From: Pedobacter caeni
GTDB lineage: Bacteria; Bacteroidota; Bacteroidia; Sphingobacteriales; Sphingobacteriaceae
Direction of reading: 5' to 3'
Assembly: GCF_900129215.1 (NCBI RefSeq)
Contig: NZ_FQUQ01000006.1
Location: forward strand, 3,032 to 67,031
Length of the DNA stretch: 64,000 bases
Under the pieces are notes generated by a model. The model made no database searches. It was not told the DNA's origin and saw only the letters and a program-made list of their open reading frames with translations. Of the stretch, positions 42,237-50,658 are shown piece by piece. The position numbers were made by a program, and so were the translations under genes. Each line of letters opens with the position of its first letter. Positions within the stretch are counted from its first letter, which is position 1.

Positions 42237-43286
42237 ATGACAAACGAGAAAAGCTTTAAAACAAAGACTAAGGTAATATTAGCGGCATTGCTGGTGATAC
42301 TGGTTATTGGCGGTTATTATGGATTACAATTCTACAAGGTCTACTTCGCTCCAAATACCACAGGGAAAGAGAAATTTCTTTATGTAAGAACAGGACATAC
42401 ACTGGATGATTTATTTCAGGAGATTCGCCAGAAAGACATCCTTACAGATATCGGATCGTTTAGTCAGGCTGCAGCAAAAATGGATTTAAAGGGAGCTTTA
42501 AAACCAGGACGCTATAAAATCGCTAAAGGAATGACGAACCGTGGTTTGATCAATATGCTGAAAGCAGGAAATCAGGAACCTGTAAAACTGAAGTTTCAAA
42601 ATATCAGAAAGAAAGAGAATTTTGCAGGCTATCTGGCTAAAAATTTAGAATCAGATTCACTTACTTTCATCAAATTACTGGATTCTGCTGCACTGATTGA
42701 AAAATACGGATTCAATAAAGACAACAGTTATACGATGTTCATTCCAAATACTTATGAACTGTACTGGAATACCGCTCCTTCTGAGTTCTTTGAGAAAATG
42801 CAGAAAGAATATGAGAAGTTCTGGAATGATTCACGCAAAGCAAAAGCAGCAGCATTAAACCTGAGTCCGATTCAGGTTTCAATTTTAGCATCTATTGTGG
42901 ATTCTGAGGCTCTATATGATAAAGAGATGCCAATCATCGCGGGTTTATACCTAAACCGTCTCCAAAAAGGGATTTTACTTCAGGCAGATCCAACGGTGAT
43001 CTTTGCCAATGATGATTTCACCGTAAAAAGGGTAACCAATTCTCTTTTACAGGTTCAGTCGAGGTATAACACTTACAAATATGCAGGATTGCCTCCGGGA
43101 CCAATCATGATGCCAAGTATCAATGCAATTGATGCTGTATTAAATAAAGACAATAACAATTTCATCTATATGTGTGCGAAGGAGGATTTCTCGGGATTCC
43201 ATAATTTTGCTGTTACCGTTCAGGAACATGAGATCAATGCAAAAAAATACAGAGAAGCTTTAAACAAACGCAACATTTACAAATAA
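42237..43286 (+). CDS. mltG: Endolytic transglycosylase MltG
   Basis: 349 aa. One N-terminal membrane helix (about 11-30), a LysM-like part and the YceG/MltG catalytic domain with the Glu in LASIVDSEALYDKEMPIIAGLYLNRL, QADPTVIFA and YNTYKYAGLPPGPIMMPS. The usual motif is SIVEKE; here it reads SIVDSE, with the catalytic Glu kept. It cuts nascent glycan strands and sets their length. Being co-transcribed with a PASTA protein fits a cell-wall operon. Confidence 0.93.
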   Translation: MTNEKSFKTKTKVILAALLVILVIGGYYGLQFYKVYFAPNTTGKEKFLYVRTGHTLDDLFQEIRQKDILTDIGSFSQAAAKMDLKGALKPGRYKIAKGMTNRGLINMLKAGNQEPVKLKFQNIRKKENFAGYLAKNLESDSLTFIKLLDSAALIEKYGFNKDNSYTMFIPNTYELYWNTAPSEFFEKMQKEYEKFWNDSRKAKAAALNLSPIQVSILASIVDSEALYDKEMPIIAGLYLNRLQKGILLQADPTVIFANDDFTVKRVTNSLLQVQSRYNTYKYAGLPPGPIMMPSINAIDAVLNKDNNNFIYMCAKEDFSGFHNFAVTVQEHEINAKKYREALNKRNIYK

Positions 43287-43288
43287 GG

Positions 43289-43696
43289 ATGTATACACAT
43301 AGCACTAAGGTAAGGGTACGTTACGGAGAAACGGATCAGATGGGATACGTATATTATGGCAATTACGCAGAATATTATGAAGTTGCCCGTGTAGAGATGC
43401 TCCGCAGCCTGGGAATGGATTATGCCAGTATGGAAAGCAGTGGGGTGATGATGCCTGTTTTAGAGCTGAATTGCAAATACATTAAACCTGCACTTTACGA
43501 TCAGGAGATTACGATTACAACGACGATCCATGAGCTTCCCGGAGTGCGCATCCATTTCGTTTATGAACTGTTTAACGAAGCCGGGGAACTGATCAATATT
43601 GGAAAAACAACCCTCGTATTCGTGGATATGGCGAAGAATAAACCTTGCTCCCCTCCGGAAAATTTCATGGAGAAGTTAAAGGTATTTTTTAATTAA
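43289..43696 (+). CDS. YbgC/4HBT-type acyl-CoA thioesterase
   Basis: 135 aa hotdog fold. The motif VRYGETDQMGYVYYGNYAEYYEVARVEMLR contains the catalytic Asp of the YbgC group (usually YxxDTDxxGxVYxxxYL; here ETDQMG). It starts 2 bp after the mltG stop, so it is translationally close to it. In many bacteria the YbgC gene is with the Tol-Pal system; here it is within a cell-wall operon. Confidence 0.92.
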   Translation: MYTHSTKVRVRYGETDQMGYVYYGNYAEYYEVARVEMLRSLGMDYASMESSGVMMPVLELNCKYIKPALYDQEITITTTIHELPGVRIHFVYELFNEAGELINIGKTTLVFVDMAKNKPCSPPENFMEKLKVFFN

Positions 43697-43705
43697 ATTT
43701 GGTAG

Positions 43706-44695
43706 ATGGAGTGGGTACATAGGCAACTATTAAAAATCAGAATTTATGCTTTGTTTATAGCCTGGACCAAAGTATGTATACTTCCTGGTTTCAGTCCGCT
43801 GCCGCTTTATACTGTTGCTTCGTTTTTTTTCAAAGAGATTGGAAAGGATTCTTTAGTCAATAAAGCTTCTTCGCTTGCCTATAACTTTATGCTCGCGTTG
43901 TTTCCTGCCATCATCTTTCTCTTTACCCTGATTCCCTTTATCCCAAGGAGAATAGGCTTCCAGAAGCAGCTAATGGACTTCATTGTACTCATCCTGCCTG
44001 CTGATGCCTACAGAGCCTTTGAAGCGACCTTAAATGAGATCGTGAACAAGCCTAACCGCGGATTGTTATCCTTCGGTTTCTTTCTGTCTTTATTTTTCGC
44101 TACAAACGGTGTACATAGCCTGATGATGGCTTTTAACAGGTCTTCCCTGATCATCGAAACCAGAACCTGGGTAAAGCAACGTTTAATCGCCATCTTACTG
44201 ACGGTGGCCATCGCCCTATCGGTAATTATATGCATCGTGGCAATGACCATTGGAGAGGTTGCCCTGAACTATATTGATGATGAGCTGAATATTAAAGGGA
44301 ACTTTATCGCCTACCTGATTCAGCTGACACGCTGGTCATTATTGGGGATTCTTTATTTTGTAACGATTTCTATTTTATACAAGTACGGACCGGCACATGC
44401 GAAGAAATGGAAATTCTTTAGCGCAGGTTCCTGCCTGGCTACCGTCCTCGCGTTTTTAACGATCTGGGGCTTCTCTTTTTACATCAACAACTTCAGTTCC
44501 TATAATAAAGTATATGGTTCAATCAGTACACTGATTGTCCTGATGATCTGGCTTTACCTGAACTCTTTGATCCTATTGGTCGGATTTGAGCTGAATGCAA
44601 GCGTAGATTTATCAAAAAGAAGCGTTAAAATTATCCGTCCGAACTTCAATATGTTCAAAAAAACACCTTCCAACCCCGGCAATTCAGAAAGATAA
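43706..44695 (+). CDS. YihY/BrkB-family inner-membrane protein
   Basis: 329 aa with about six membrane helices. The family signature is NKASSLAYNFMLALFPAIIFLFTLIPFIP near residues 52-80, and GSISTLIVLMIWLYLNSLILLVGFELNA near the C-terminus. The function is unsettled; it was once called ribonuclease BN by mistake. Last gene of the PASTA-mltG-thioesterase-YihY operon. It is 97 bp upstream of tRNA-Ser. Confidence 0.9.
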   Translation: MEWVHRQLLKIRIYALFIAWTKVCILPGFSPLPLYTVASFFFKEIGKDSLVNKASSLAYNFMLALFPAIIFLFTLIPFIPRRIGFQKQLMDFIVLILPADAYRAFEATLNEIVNKPNRGLLSFGFFLSLFFATNGVHSLMMAFNRSSLIIETRTWVKQRLIAILLTVAIALSVIICIVAMTIGEVALNYIDDELNIKGNFIAYLIQLTRWSLLGILYFVTISILYKYGPAHAKKWKFFSAGSCLATVLAFLTIWGFSFYINNFSSYNKVYGSISTLIVLMIWLYLNSLILLVGFELNASVDLSKRSVKIIRPNFNMFKKTPSNPGNSER

Positions 44696-44757
44696 AAAAT
44701 TTTTCTAACTCATCTTTAAGGGCTTATCAAGTTTTCGTTAATTTATCTGATTGTTAA

Positions 44758-44788
44758 TTTGCAGAATCAAGCGGTATTTGTACTTTTG
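44758..44788 (+). promoter_or_regulatory. Promoter of tRNA-Ser copy 1
   Basis: TTTG at 44758-44761, 19-bp spacer, TACTTTTG at 44781-44788: a complete Bacteroidota promoter whose -7 box ends 4 bp before the tRNA. Confidence 0.75.
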
Positions 44789-44792
44789 TCGC

Positions 44793-44879
44793 GGAGAGTT
44801 GGCAGAGTGGTCGATTGCGGCAGTCTTGAAAACTGTTGACTTGTCAAAGGGTCCGCGGGTTCGAATCCCCCACTCTCCG
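44793..44879 (+). tRNA. tRNA-Ser(UGA), copy 1
   Basis: 87 nt. The acceptor stem GGAGAGT pairs with ACTCTCC; the anticodon stem GCAGT/ACTGT encloses the loop CTTGAAA with anticodon TGA; a long variable arm and the T-loop TTCGAATC follow, as expected for a class II tRNA-Ser. CCA is not encoded. It is identical over its whole length to the copy at 60383. It marks the left edge of the accessory island. Confidence 0.97.
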
Positions 44880-44902
44880 CTAAATGGTGATCAAAGCCAT
44901 AC
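44866..44902. repeat. 37-bp direct repeat, left copy (attachment-site type)
   Basis: The last 14 bases of tRNA-Ser copy 1 plus 23 bases of flank recur without a change at 46939-46975. The copies lie 2073 bp apart and flank the hydrolase segment, as attL and attR do around an integrated element. Confidence 0.85.
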
Positions 44903-44903
44903 G

Positions 44904-44936
44904 AGAAGCCTGGAATCGTAAGATTTCAGGCTTTTT
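44904..44936 (+). terminator. Intrinsic terminator of tRNA-Ser copy 1
   Basis: AAGCCTGgAATC (44906-44917) pairs with GATTtCAGGCTT (44922-44933) and is followed by a T-run. The same terminator recurs after the repeat at 46977 and after tRNA-Ser copy 2. Confidence 0.85.
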
Positions 44937-45363
44937 GCATTTTAGAGGTACCAAAACATGCACCGTTTCCCATCCTGTAGGTGAGCGATTCGGTGAGTAG
45001 TTTTGGAAATTGAAATGACTCACCGAATTTCGTATATCTATTTGATATACAACCATCCAAACGATAAGGTATACTAAACATCGCGCATCATGTTTTCAAT
45101 ATCAGACACACTCATAGCTTTTGCATGCAGCGATACGATTACTTTTTCAACCCGTCAATCATGTTATGTTGTTTGGGAACAATAATTGGGTTGAAAGAGC
45201 CGTCTCGATCCCTGGGGACCTGAATAGCCATGTCACCTTGATCACTGTGAACTTTTTTCTTCGTGTGATTTACCGAGATCATCCAAGTAGTGAATGTTAT
45301 ACAGATTTAATTGCTGTTATTATACACTTCAAACAAGGAAGCGCTACGACGGGATCAATTATT
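44937..45363. other. Non-coding stretch with arm-type repeats
   Basis: No credible gene. It contains GGTGAGCGATTCGGTGAGT at 44980-44998 with inverted ACTCACC at 45018-45024 (45 bp in total, matching 60571-60615), and the inverted repeat GTATATC/GATATAC at 45032-45050. It is probably the left end of an integrated element whose integrase is gone. Confidence 0.5.
44980..45024. repeat. Arm-type repeat cluster GGTGAGT, copy A
   Basis: Two direct GGTGAGC/T copies and one inverted ACTCACC in 45 bp. The same cluster with identical spacing follows tRNA-Ser copy 2 (60571-60615), and part of it lies at 46861-46879. The layout resembles recombinase arm-binding sites; this role is inferred. Confidence 0.5.
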
Positions 45364-46311
45364 TTATTTTCCTAAAAAAGACTCAAGTTCTGCTACAACT
45401 CGTTTAGATTGTGTATGATGTAGATAATGAGAACCAGGCAATAAGATTAGTTTTCCCTTATCCACGCTGTTAGCTTGCGCTTGATGCAGTTCTGTCCAGC
45501 CTTTGACAGCTGAGTTTTCGTCTGCAAATAATAAAACCGGTAAATCCTTCGGGAAAGATAATTTTTGAGCATCTTTAAAACTATTACTTAATGAAGTTGC
45601 TTCTCTGTGCAAAGTATTGTTTCCGGTTACTTTCATCGTGATCATATGTTCTTGTTCAAAACGGTGTACTTCTGATTCTTCTTTAGGTTTTTCATTTCCA
45701 AAAAACTTTAAAAATGCACGCATTACACCTACTTTGGCTAAAAAATCCATAGGTGCCGAATTATAACCCGGCCAAGGTTGTGTTGGCACACTGGTATCAA
45801 TACCTACAAATGCGATTGCTTTACCTGGATAATTGTTAATGTATGCTAAGCTGTAAAGCCCTGCAATGGAATGCCCCATTAATATAAAACGATTAAGATT
45901 TAATTGTTTCACAACTTCATGGATTTCTTCCGACATATTATTCAAACTGCGTTCACGATTTGTTTCACTACTCAATCCATAACCAAAAGGTTCAATCGTG
46001 ATCACTGTATACTTTTTGTCTAATTCTCTGATTAATGGTTCAAAATCTAATCTTGGGCTTGCCGTTCCAAATCCGGTGAGTAACACAACCGTGTCTGGAT
46101 CATGGCCATCTATTGTAATATTCATTGTACCGTCAAAAATTTTTATTTTTTGACCATAATCTTCAATTTTATCAGCTTCGATGCTTGAATTGACTTGATG
46201 AATCAGGAATGTCGTGATGAGTAGGATAGCGATTATGGCTACAATTCCTATGATTGTTTTTAAAAATATTTTTGATATTCTCATTATGAGCGAAGGACGG
46301 TTTTTATCCAT
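45364..46311 (-). CDS. Membrane-anchored alpha/beta hydrolase
   Basis: 315 aa from ATG 46311; a TTG 27 nt further upstream is in frame. An N-terminal transmembrane helix (about 15-35) is followed by an alpha/beta-hydrolase fold: VVLLTGFGTASPRLDFEPL with the oxyanion region, the nucleophile Ser in FILMGHSIAGLYSLAYI, the acid region VLLFADENSA and the His in GSHYLHHTQS. Substrate unknown. It is the only intact gene inside the 2.07-kb segment bounded by 37-bp repeats and looks like cargo of an integrated element. Confidence 0.85.
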   Translation of the reverse strand: MDKNRPSLIMRISKIFLKTIIGIVAIIAILLITTFLIHQVNSSIEADKIEDYGQKIKIFDGTMNITIDGHDPDTVVLLTGFGTASPRLDFEPLIRELDKKYTVITIEPFGYGLSSETNRERSLNNMSEEIHEVVKQLNLNRFILMGHSIAGLYSLAYINNYPGKAIAFVGIDTSVPTQPWPGYNSAPMDFLAKVGVMRAFLKFFGNEKPKEESEVHRFEQEHMITMKVTGNNTLHREATSLSNSFKDAQKLSFPKDLPVLLFADENSAVKGWTELHQAQANSVDKGKLILLPGSHYLHHTQSKRVVAELESFLGK

Positions 46312-46490
46312 TTTTTTAATTTCGGTATTATTTTGCAAGATTACAGCTTCAATATTTAATCACTTGGGCATTTCGGAATGTTGATGACCAGTGTTTTCGG
46401 TCAACCTATGCCAATTATAAGATCATACAAATTTATAAAAAATACTGCGATTACTCCTGCTCTTAGTTCTTGCGCTTTCATTGCTACCAC

Positions 46491-46678
46491 TTAATAAAAA
46501 TTTCTGTAAATTTGTATTAAGTTAATACTGTGCTTACGACAGATCTCGGCGATAGAATTCTCTGCACGTAGCGCTTGCATCACGATCAAAATTTCTATTC
46601 TGCAGTGAAGATTCTTCGGGTACTGCGACGTACATCCTTGATAAAATTTTCGGGGATTGTTTTTTTTGGTCTTCCCAT
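46491..46678 (-). pseudogene. Frameshifted remnant of an IS3-type transposase OrfA
   Basis: From ATG 46678 the frame reads MGRPKKTIPENFIKDVRRST to a stop after FTAE. A one-base frame change then gives LIVMQALRAENSIAEICRKH, the helix-turn-helix of IS3-family OrfA proteins, until a stop at 46491. The 3' part and OrfB are missing, and no terminal repeats are visible. It is a decayed insertion inside the tRNA-Ser segment. Confidence 0.75.
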
Positions 46679-46938
46679 AATGATTAAAGTTAATTTTTTT
46701 AGGAAAACACGCTATTAGTTTTTAATGAATTATGTCCAAAAGACAAACTTTCTGAGCATAAAATTTCTACGACCTATCATGTTGGAGAAGATTTTTGTTT
46801 TAAAATATTTATACCTAAATTTATTATACAGCATTTGCAGCTATAAAAGATATTAAGATCGGTGAGTGATTCGGTGAGTCACCAATCTCTATCCTTCGAT
46901 ACAATACTTTAAAGCGGGATTTTAACCGTGGGTACAGT

Positions 46939-46975
46939 TCCCCCACTCTCCGCTAAATGGTGATCAAAGCCATAC
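46939..46975. repeat. 37-bp direct repeat, right copy (attachment-site type)
   Basis: Identical to 44866-44902. Upstream of it the tRNA resemblance continues in degenerate form (ccgtgggtacagt against ccgcgggttcgaa), so this is probably the 3' end of a former tRNA gene split by integration. Confidence 0.85.
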
Positions 46976-46976
46976 A

Positions 46977-47012
46977 AAAAGCCTGAAATCCTAAGATTTC
47001 AAGCTTTTTTCA
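46977..47012 (+). terminator. Copy of the tRNA-Ser terminator
   Basis: AAGCcTGAAATC (46979-46990) pairs with GATTTCAaGCTT (46995-47006) with one mismatch, then a T-run. It now has no tRNA upstream. Confidence 0.65.
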
Positions 47013-47051
47013 TTTTCATCAGGTAACAAAATTCTCTTAATATCGGCGATC

Positions 47052-48185
47052 TCAATACAGCTCGATGTACGTATCATCCATGGCTCTTTCGGTTTGATAC
47101 TTAATATTCTTTGCCACCACTGTTTCTTCCTTCAAATCCTGATCAATCTTATATAAATTGTTATCCGAACAGAGGTAATAGTAAAATCCATTATAATATT
47201 TGATCTGCCCGATCGTTTCCCTGTCTGCAAAATGTTTCTGCTTTAAAACCTTACCATTATCCTGGTCAATAACGAGCAAATAATGTGGGGTATTTGCAAC
47301 AATGACATCATCCCTCACCTCCATAGACTGTAAAAGATTATTCTTCCCTTCTTTATCTACCTGATGAGGCAAAACAATTCGCCAGTTCAACTTACCACCA
47401 TTTTTCTTTAATGAAACCATTGCGGTATCACCATAGATGATATCCTTTTCACTAAAATTGAGTTTAGTCTGCTGAAACATCTCGATCTCAGGTTTATGGT
47501 TCCAACTCAAATTCAAATCAGCGTCAAGGCAGTATACACCGCCATGCTCATCAACCAGGTAAAGCAGATTATCATTTACAATGGGAGCCAGAAAAACGGG
47601 TGTTTCTAAATCAAAAGTTGCGATCCGCTTGCCATTGGTCAGATTTAATGTTCTGATTGAAGAACTGGCATTTATGACTACTTTATTGTTGAACATTACC
47701 GGAGAACAAAAAATAGGTTGATGAATCTGATGTGTCCATTTCACTTTTCGTGTTTTCTGGTCTACCGACTTAAATTCACCCTGGCTACTGCCAAAAATAA
47801 AATTACTTCCCTGTATAATTGGGTACTGAGCAAATAACAGATGGGATACATCGCTAAAGTTATAACCATATTCGGCTTGGTTGGGCGACACTTCGTCTGT
47901 AAAAACCCAATTGATTTTTCCGGTCTGCTTATCAATTTCCACAATACGCTTATCCGAATATGCTCTTAAAATGGTTTGATCCTGTTGCGTAAAATAAGTC
48001 AGCTCAGTATTATTTCTTTGATCTAATATTTGCCATTGTAATTTACCAGTAGCCAGATTGACATTGTACAGATCGCCATTACTGGTGGCAATTAACAGAT
48101 TAGTTTTAATTGGCTCCTGCTTTTTGGTACAGGCAAATAAACCAATACCTAACAGTAAAAACCCGGCATAATGAAGTAACCTCAT
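47052..48185 (-). CDS. PQQ-like beta-propeller lipoprotein
   Basis: 377 aa. Lipoprotein signal with lipobox LFAC (Cys19). The mature part has repeating blades of about 40 residues: NLATGKLQWQI, DKQTGKINWVF, DQKTRKVKWTH, TNGKRIATFDL, DQDNGKVLKQK, the pattern of PQQ-like (BamB-type) propellers without cofactor residues. Likely a periplasmic or outer-membrane protein-binding scaffold. It follows the next gene by 4 bp, so the two are one unit. Function unknown. Confidence 0.8.
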   Translation of the reverse strand: MRLLHYAGFLLLGIGLFACTKKQEPIKTNLLIATSNGDLYNVNLATGKLQWQILDQRNNTELTYFTQQDQTILRAYSDKRIVEIDKQTGKINWVFTDEVSPNQAEYGYNFSDVSHLLFAQYPIIQGSNFIFGSSQGEFKSVDQKTRKVKWTHQIHQPIFCSPVMFNNKVVINASSSIRTLNLTNGKRIATFDLETPVFLAPIVNDNLLYLVDEHGGVYCLDADLNLSWNHKPEIEMFQQTKLNFSEKDIIYGDTAMVSLKKNGGKLNWRIVLPHQVDKEGKNNLLQSMEVRDDVIVANTPHYLLVIDQDNGKVLKQKHFADRETIGQIKYYNGFYYYLCSDNNLYKIDQDLKEETVVAKNIKYQTERAMDDTYIELY

Positions 48186-48189
48186 CTTT

Positions 48190-48903
48190 TTATTTATTTA
48201 ACTTGTAATCGTAAGGAATGGTTTGGCTAATGTCGGTGACATACCAGGTATTAGGATCACTTTCGAACTTCACAAAATCATATACTGGTAATAGTGGTTC
48301 CTGAATGTTCATCAAGTTATCATTCTTACTGTTGAAGGCTGTAACCATCATCGTAACCCGAGCAATTTCCTGACCGTTTTTCTGGCTATTTTGTAAAGGC
48401 GCATTATAAGCCTTTCCACCTTTTAGGGTAGCATCATTTTGCTTCAATAGATTAATAGCCTCTTCGCCAAATCTTTGCACAATTGCTTGTTTAATTTCAA
48501 AATCATCTGGTTTGTCGGTAGCAACACTCATTTTAGAAAAATCGGTTTTTCTAATGGCTGCCAACTCCTCCTTTACCCCATCAGGAATATAATCTCCATT
48601 TTTTATCGCATTGACCCACATTAAAGTATCCATCGGGAATTCTGGTGCCCGTGAAGCCACCTCCGTTGTGATACCTTCGGTCGCAATACTGGCATCCATT
48701 GCGGGCTGTTCTTCCTGATTCGTATTACCCGCTATCATTTGCCAGAGTTCTTTGACATGATGCGGGATATGCTGAAAACCCACATAATAACCTAAGCCCA
48801 AAAACAGGGCTATAATTACACTAAAGCTGATGACTGTTTTTTTATATCGTTTAAAGAATGGTTCATTTTTCATTTGATCCGGTTTATTGCTTAGTTTCTC
48901 CAT
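48190..48903 (-). CDS. Single-pass membrane protein, unknown function
   Basis: 237 aa. A short charged cytoplasmic N-terminus, one transmembrane helix (about 25-45) and a soluble domain of about 190 residues with a mixed helix and strand pattern (TLMWVNAIKNGDYIPDGVKEEL, EIARVTMMVTAFN). No family recognised. It lies 4 bp upstream of the PQQ-like lipoprotein gene, so the two products probably act together at the membrane. Confidence 0.65.
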   Translation of the reverse strand: MEKLSNKPDQMKNEPFFKRYKKTVISFSVIIALFLGLGYYVGFQHIPHHVKELWQMIAGNTNQEEQPAMDASIATEGITTEVASRAPEFPMDTLMWVNAIKNGDYIPDGVKEELAAIRKTDFSKMSVATDKPDDFEIKQAIVQRFGEEAINLLKQNDATLKGGKAYNAPLQNSQKNGQEIARVTMMVTAFNSKNDNLMNIQEPLLPVYDFVKFESDPNTWYVTDISQTIPYDYKLNK

Positions 48904-49374
48904 TGGTAGTACTGGCTTTTTTAATTGAAGGTTTTATATAATTACGCTAAAATAGGGATTGCTTTACACTAAAAAAACCAACATTATTATTCGTTGGACC
49001 TGCGTTTTTATTTGTTGCCGTTGGATTATTATTCGGGATTTAAGGTCAAATCGTCTATAAACTTTTTCTTACCGCGCTGATGAGTAAAAGCAGGTCTATC
49101 ATTGTCGTTAAAGCTGGTTTCAAATGCTCCATTTACCAGACAATTTAACTTAAAAAACAGACAGGATAGCACGCTTTATTCGATTTGCTGAATTGACAGT
49201 TATTGTCAGCAATGGTTTGGTACAATTGCAATTTTAGTTGTTGTAGAAAACCGCTTTTTTAATAACTTCGTTTTGTCCTCACTGAGCGCACACAATTCAC
49301 ATTTTCCAACTGTCGCCAGCTTGCAAAATGTTATCCGCCAATTTTGCGAAATGAAACGAAAAATGAGATTTAAT
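48904..49374. other. Gap with possible gene remnant
   Basis: An open stretch of 48 codons on the minus strand (49029-49175) reads GAFETSFNDNDRPAFTHQRG, looks like the C-terminal part of a real protein and has no good start codon. There is a CCAAC/GTTGG hairpin around 48979-49000. No other gene is seen. Low confidence. Confidence 0.3.
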
Positions 49375-49917
49375 ATGAAATTAAGCTGTTTATTTTTGCT
49401 TTTAGTGATCTTTGGTTGTAAACAACCAAAAAAGAAAGTAGAAAAAGCTATTCAACCAAAAATAGAGATTAAGAAGTTTTATGTTGGCGACATCAATAAT
49501 GACAAAGAGAATGACACTGCATTTATAAGTTTTAAACGGAATATAGAAACTAATGAAATTGAAGGTCTGGAAAATAATTGTTGTATGAAAATTGAGTTTA
49601 AAGACAGTATTCCCTCAATAACTTTGGATCAAAGCTTGGGGATTTTTATTGCTAAAACTGAAGATTTGAATAATGACAAGGTAAATGAAATCATAATTTT
49701 TGCTCAAACCAATGAAGGTTACTGGAATAACATATCCGTTTGGTCATTTAAAGGCAGAAAGTGGAATGAAATCGCCAGGACTAAAGCATTCATTTCAGAG
49801 AATCAAGATTTTGAAAATCGAATCATCAAAGAAAAAGGGAACTATTATTTAATCGGAGAAAATCAATGGAAAGAAAATGAAAACGGTGATTTTGAAAAAG
49901 TAAAAGTTAAAATATAA
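49375..49917 (+). CDS. Lipoprotein with calcium-loop-like repeats
   Basis: 180 aa from ATG 49375, selected because it gives a lipoprotein signal (LLLVIFGC, Cys15). Two DxNxDxxxD-type loops occur, VGDINNDKENDTAF and EDLNNDKVNEIIIF, like FG-GAP/VCBS or dockerin-like calcium loops. The Lys content is high. Similar secreted proteins of 180-200 aa are at 62293. Function unknown. Confidence 0.7.
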   Translation: MKLSCLFLLLVIFGCKQPKKKVEKAIQPKIEIKKFYVGDINNDKENDTAFISFKRNIETNEIEGLENNCCMKIEFKDSIPSITLDQSLGIFIAKTEDLNNDKVNEIIIFAQTNEGYWNNISVWSFKGRKWNEIARTKAFISENQDFENRIIKEKGNYYLIGENQWKENENGDFEKVKVKI

Positions 49918-49979
49918 ATGTATCCTCCATTTTGCAAAACGAGAAAATTGAATAAAACACTAACGATAAGACTAAGAAC

Positions 49980-50468
49980 ATGTATATAGAAAAATGGAAA
50001 GACACCGCATTTGGAAGTGATTATGGCGGAGATTTTCAAAGTTTTTTAGAGGAAATTTCAAACGACAAATTAACATTGACAAAAGTTTACGAACGTTGTG
50101 ACTTGAAAAAATACTTCGATCAGCCCGGCTTATTACATCAAGGGACTGACAATAACGTAAAACTTACCAACCCGGATTTTGACCAGTTTTTACATTATGA
50201 AGATGCTGTAATCGCATTGACTGCAGTTGTTGTCGAAAGCGAATTAAATGGCAGTGCTGATTTGTCTAATGCATACGGTTCAAAATCACTGATTTTTGAC
50301 ATCACAAAAGAAGAATTGGTAACGCTAAAGAATGCATTGACTGACATTCAGGATAATCCGGACAAATTCATTTTATTTGAAATGCTTGATGAGGAAGGGC
50401 GAATCGAGACACTTTCCGATATTTCGGAAATCATTGAGCAACTAAAAAACTGTATTGACAAAAAATAA
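49980..50468 (+). CDS. Small acidic cytosolic protein, immunity-like
   Basis: 162 aa, no signal peptide, acidic. Features: EKWKDTAFGSDYGGDFQSFL, DAVIALTAVVVESELNG, LFEMLDEEGRIETLSDISEI. Size, acidity and its place in a run of small solo genes resemble immunity proteins of polymorphic-toxin loci, but no toxin gene is seen in the window and I cannot name a family. An AT-rich region with no promoter match precedes it. Confidence 0.55.
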   Translation: MYIEKWKDTAFGSDYGGDFQSFLEEISNDKLTLTKVYERCDLKKYFDQPGLLHQGTDNNVKLTNPDFDQFLHYEDAVIALTAVVVESELNGSADLSNAYGSKSLIFDITKEELVTLKNALTDIQDNPDKFILFEMLDEEGRIETLSDISEIIEQLKNCIDKK

Positions 50469-50589
50469 GGTAATCTCTTGTCAGCGAGTCAACATCTATA
50501 AACCCCTTTCTCCACCTTCCTCTGTATGAGATCAGTGAGATAGCTAACCCATGTTTTAAATTATCGTGGCTAAGATCAGGGTAACGTCG

Positions 50590-50632
50590 GGGGTTGATGG
50601 GGCCTGATAGGGTTCTTGCCCCCTTCAACCCC
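50590..50632. repeat. Strong GC hairpin between convergent genes
   Basis: GGGGTTGA (50590-50597) and TCAACCCC (50625-50632) with further GGGG/CCCC pairing inside. GC-rich in an AT-rich setting; no T-run, so more like a dispersed palindrome (REP type) or insertion remnant than a normal terminator. Confidence 0.55.
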
Positions 50633-50658
50633 AAATAAGCAGCAGATATGCTTTTTCC

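Larger units (their letters stand above)
46312..47051. other. Gap with IS remnant, arm-type repeat and attachment-site copy
   Basis: Apart from the broken IS3 gene (46491-46678) there is no gene. Position 46861-46879 repeats GGTGAGTGATTCGGTGAGT. From about 46926 a degraded T-arm of tRNA-Ser leads into the 37-bp repeat, a tRNA-type terminator (46977-47012) and a flank (about 47013-47040) that resembles the sequence after tRNA-Ser copy 2. Confidence 0.65.

Noticed and set aside
45121..45375. 84-codon plus-strand frame before the hydrolase
   Set aside because: No start context, no family resemblance, and it overlaps the 3' end of the opposite gene; it lies in the arm-repeat region.
49029..49175. 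48-codon minus-strand frame as an intact gene
   Set aside because: No convincing start codon and no neighbour coupling; kept only as a possible remnant.
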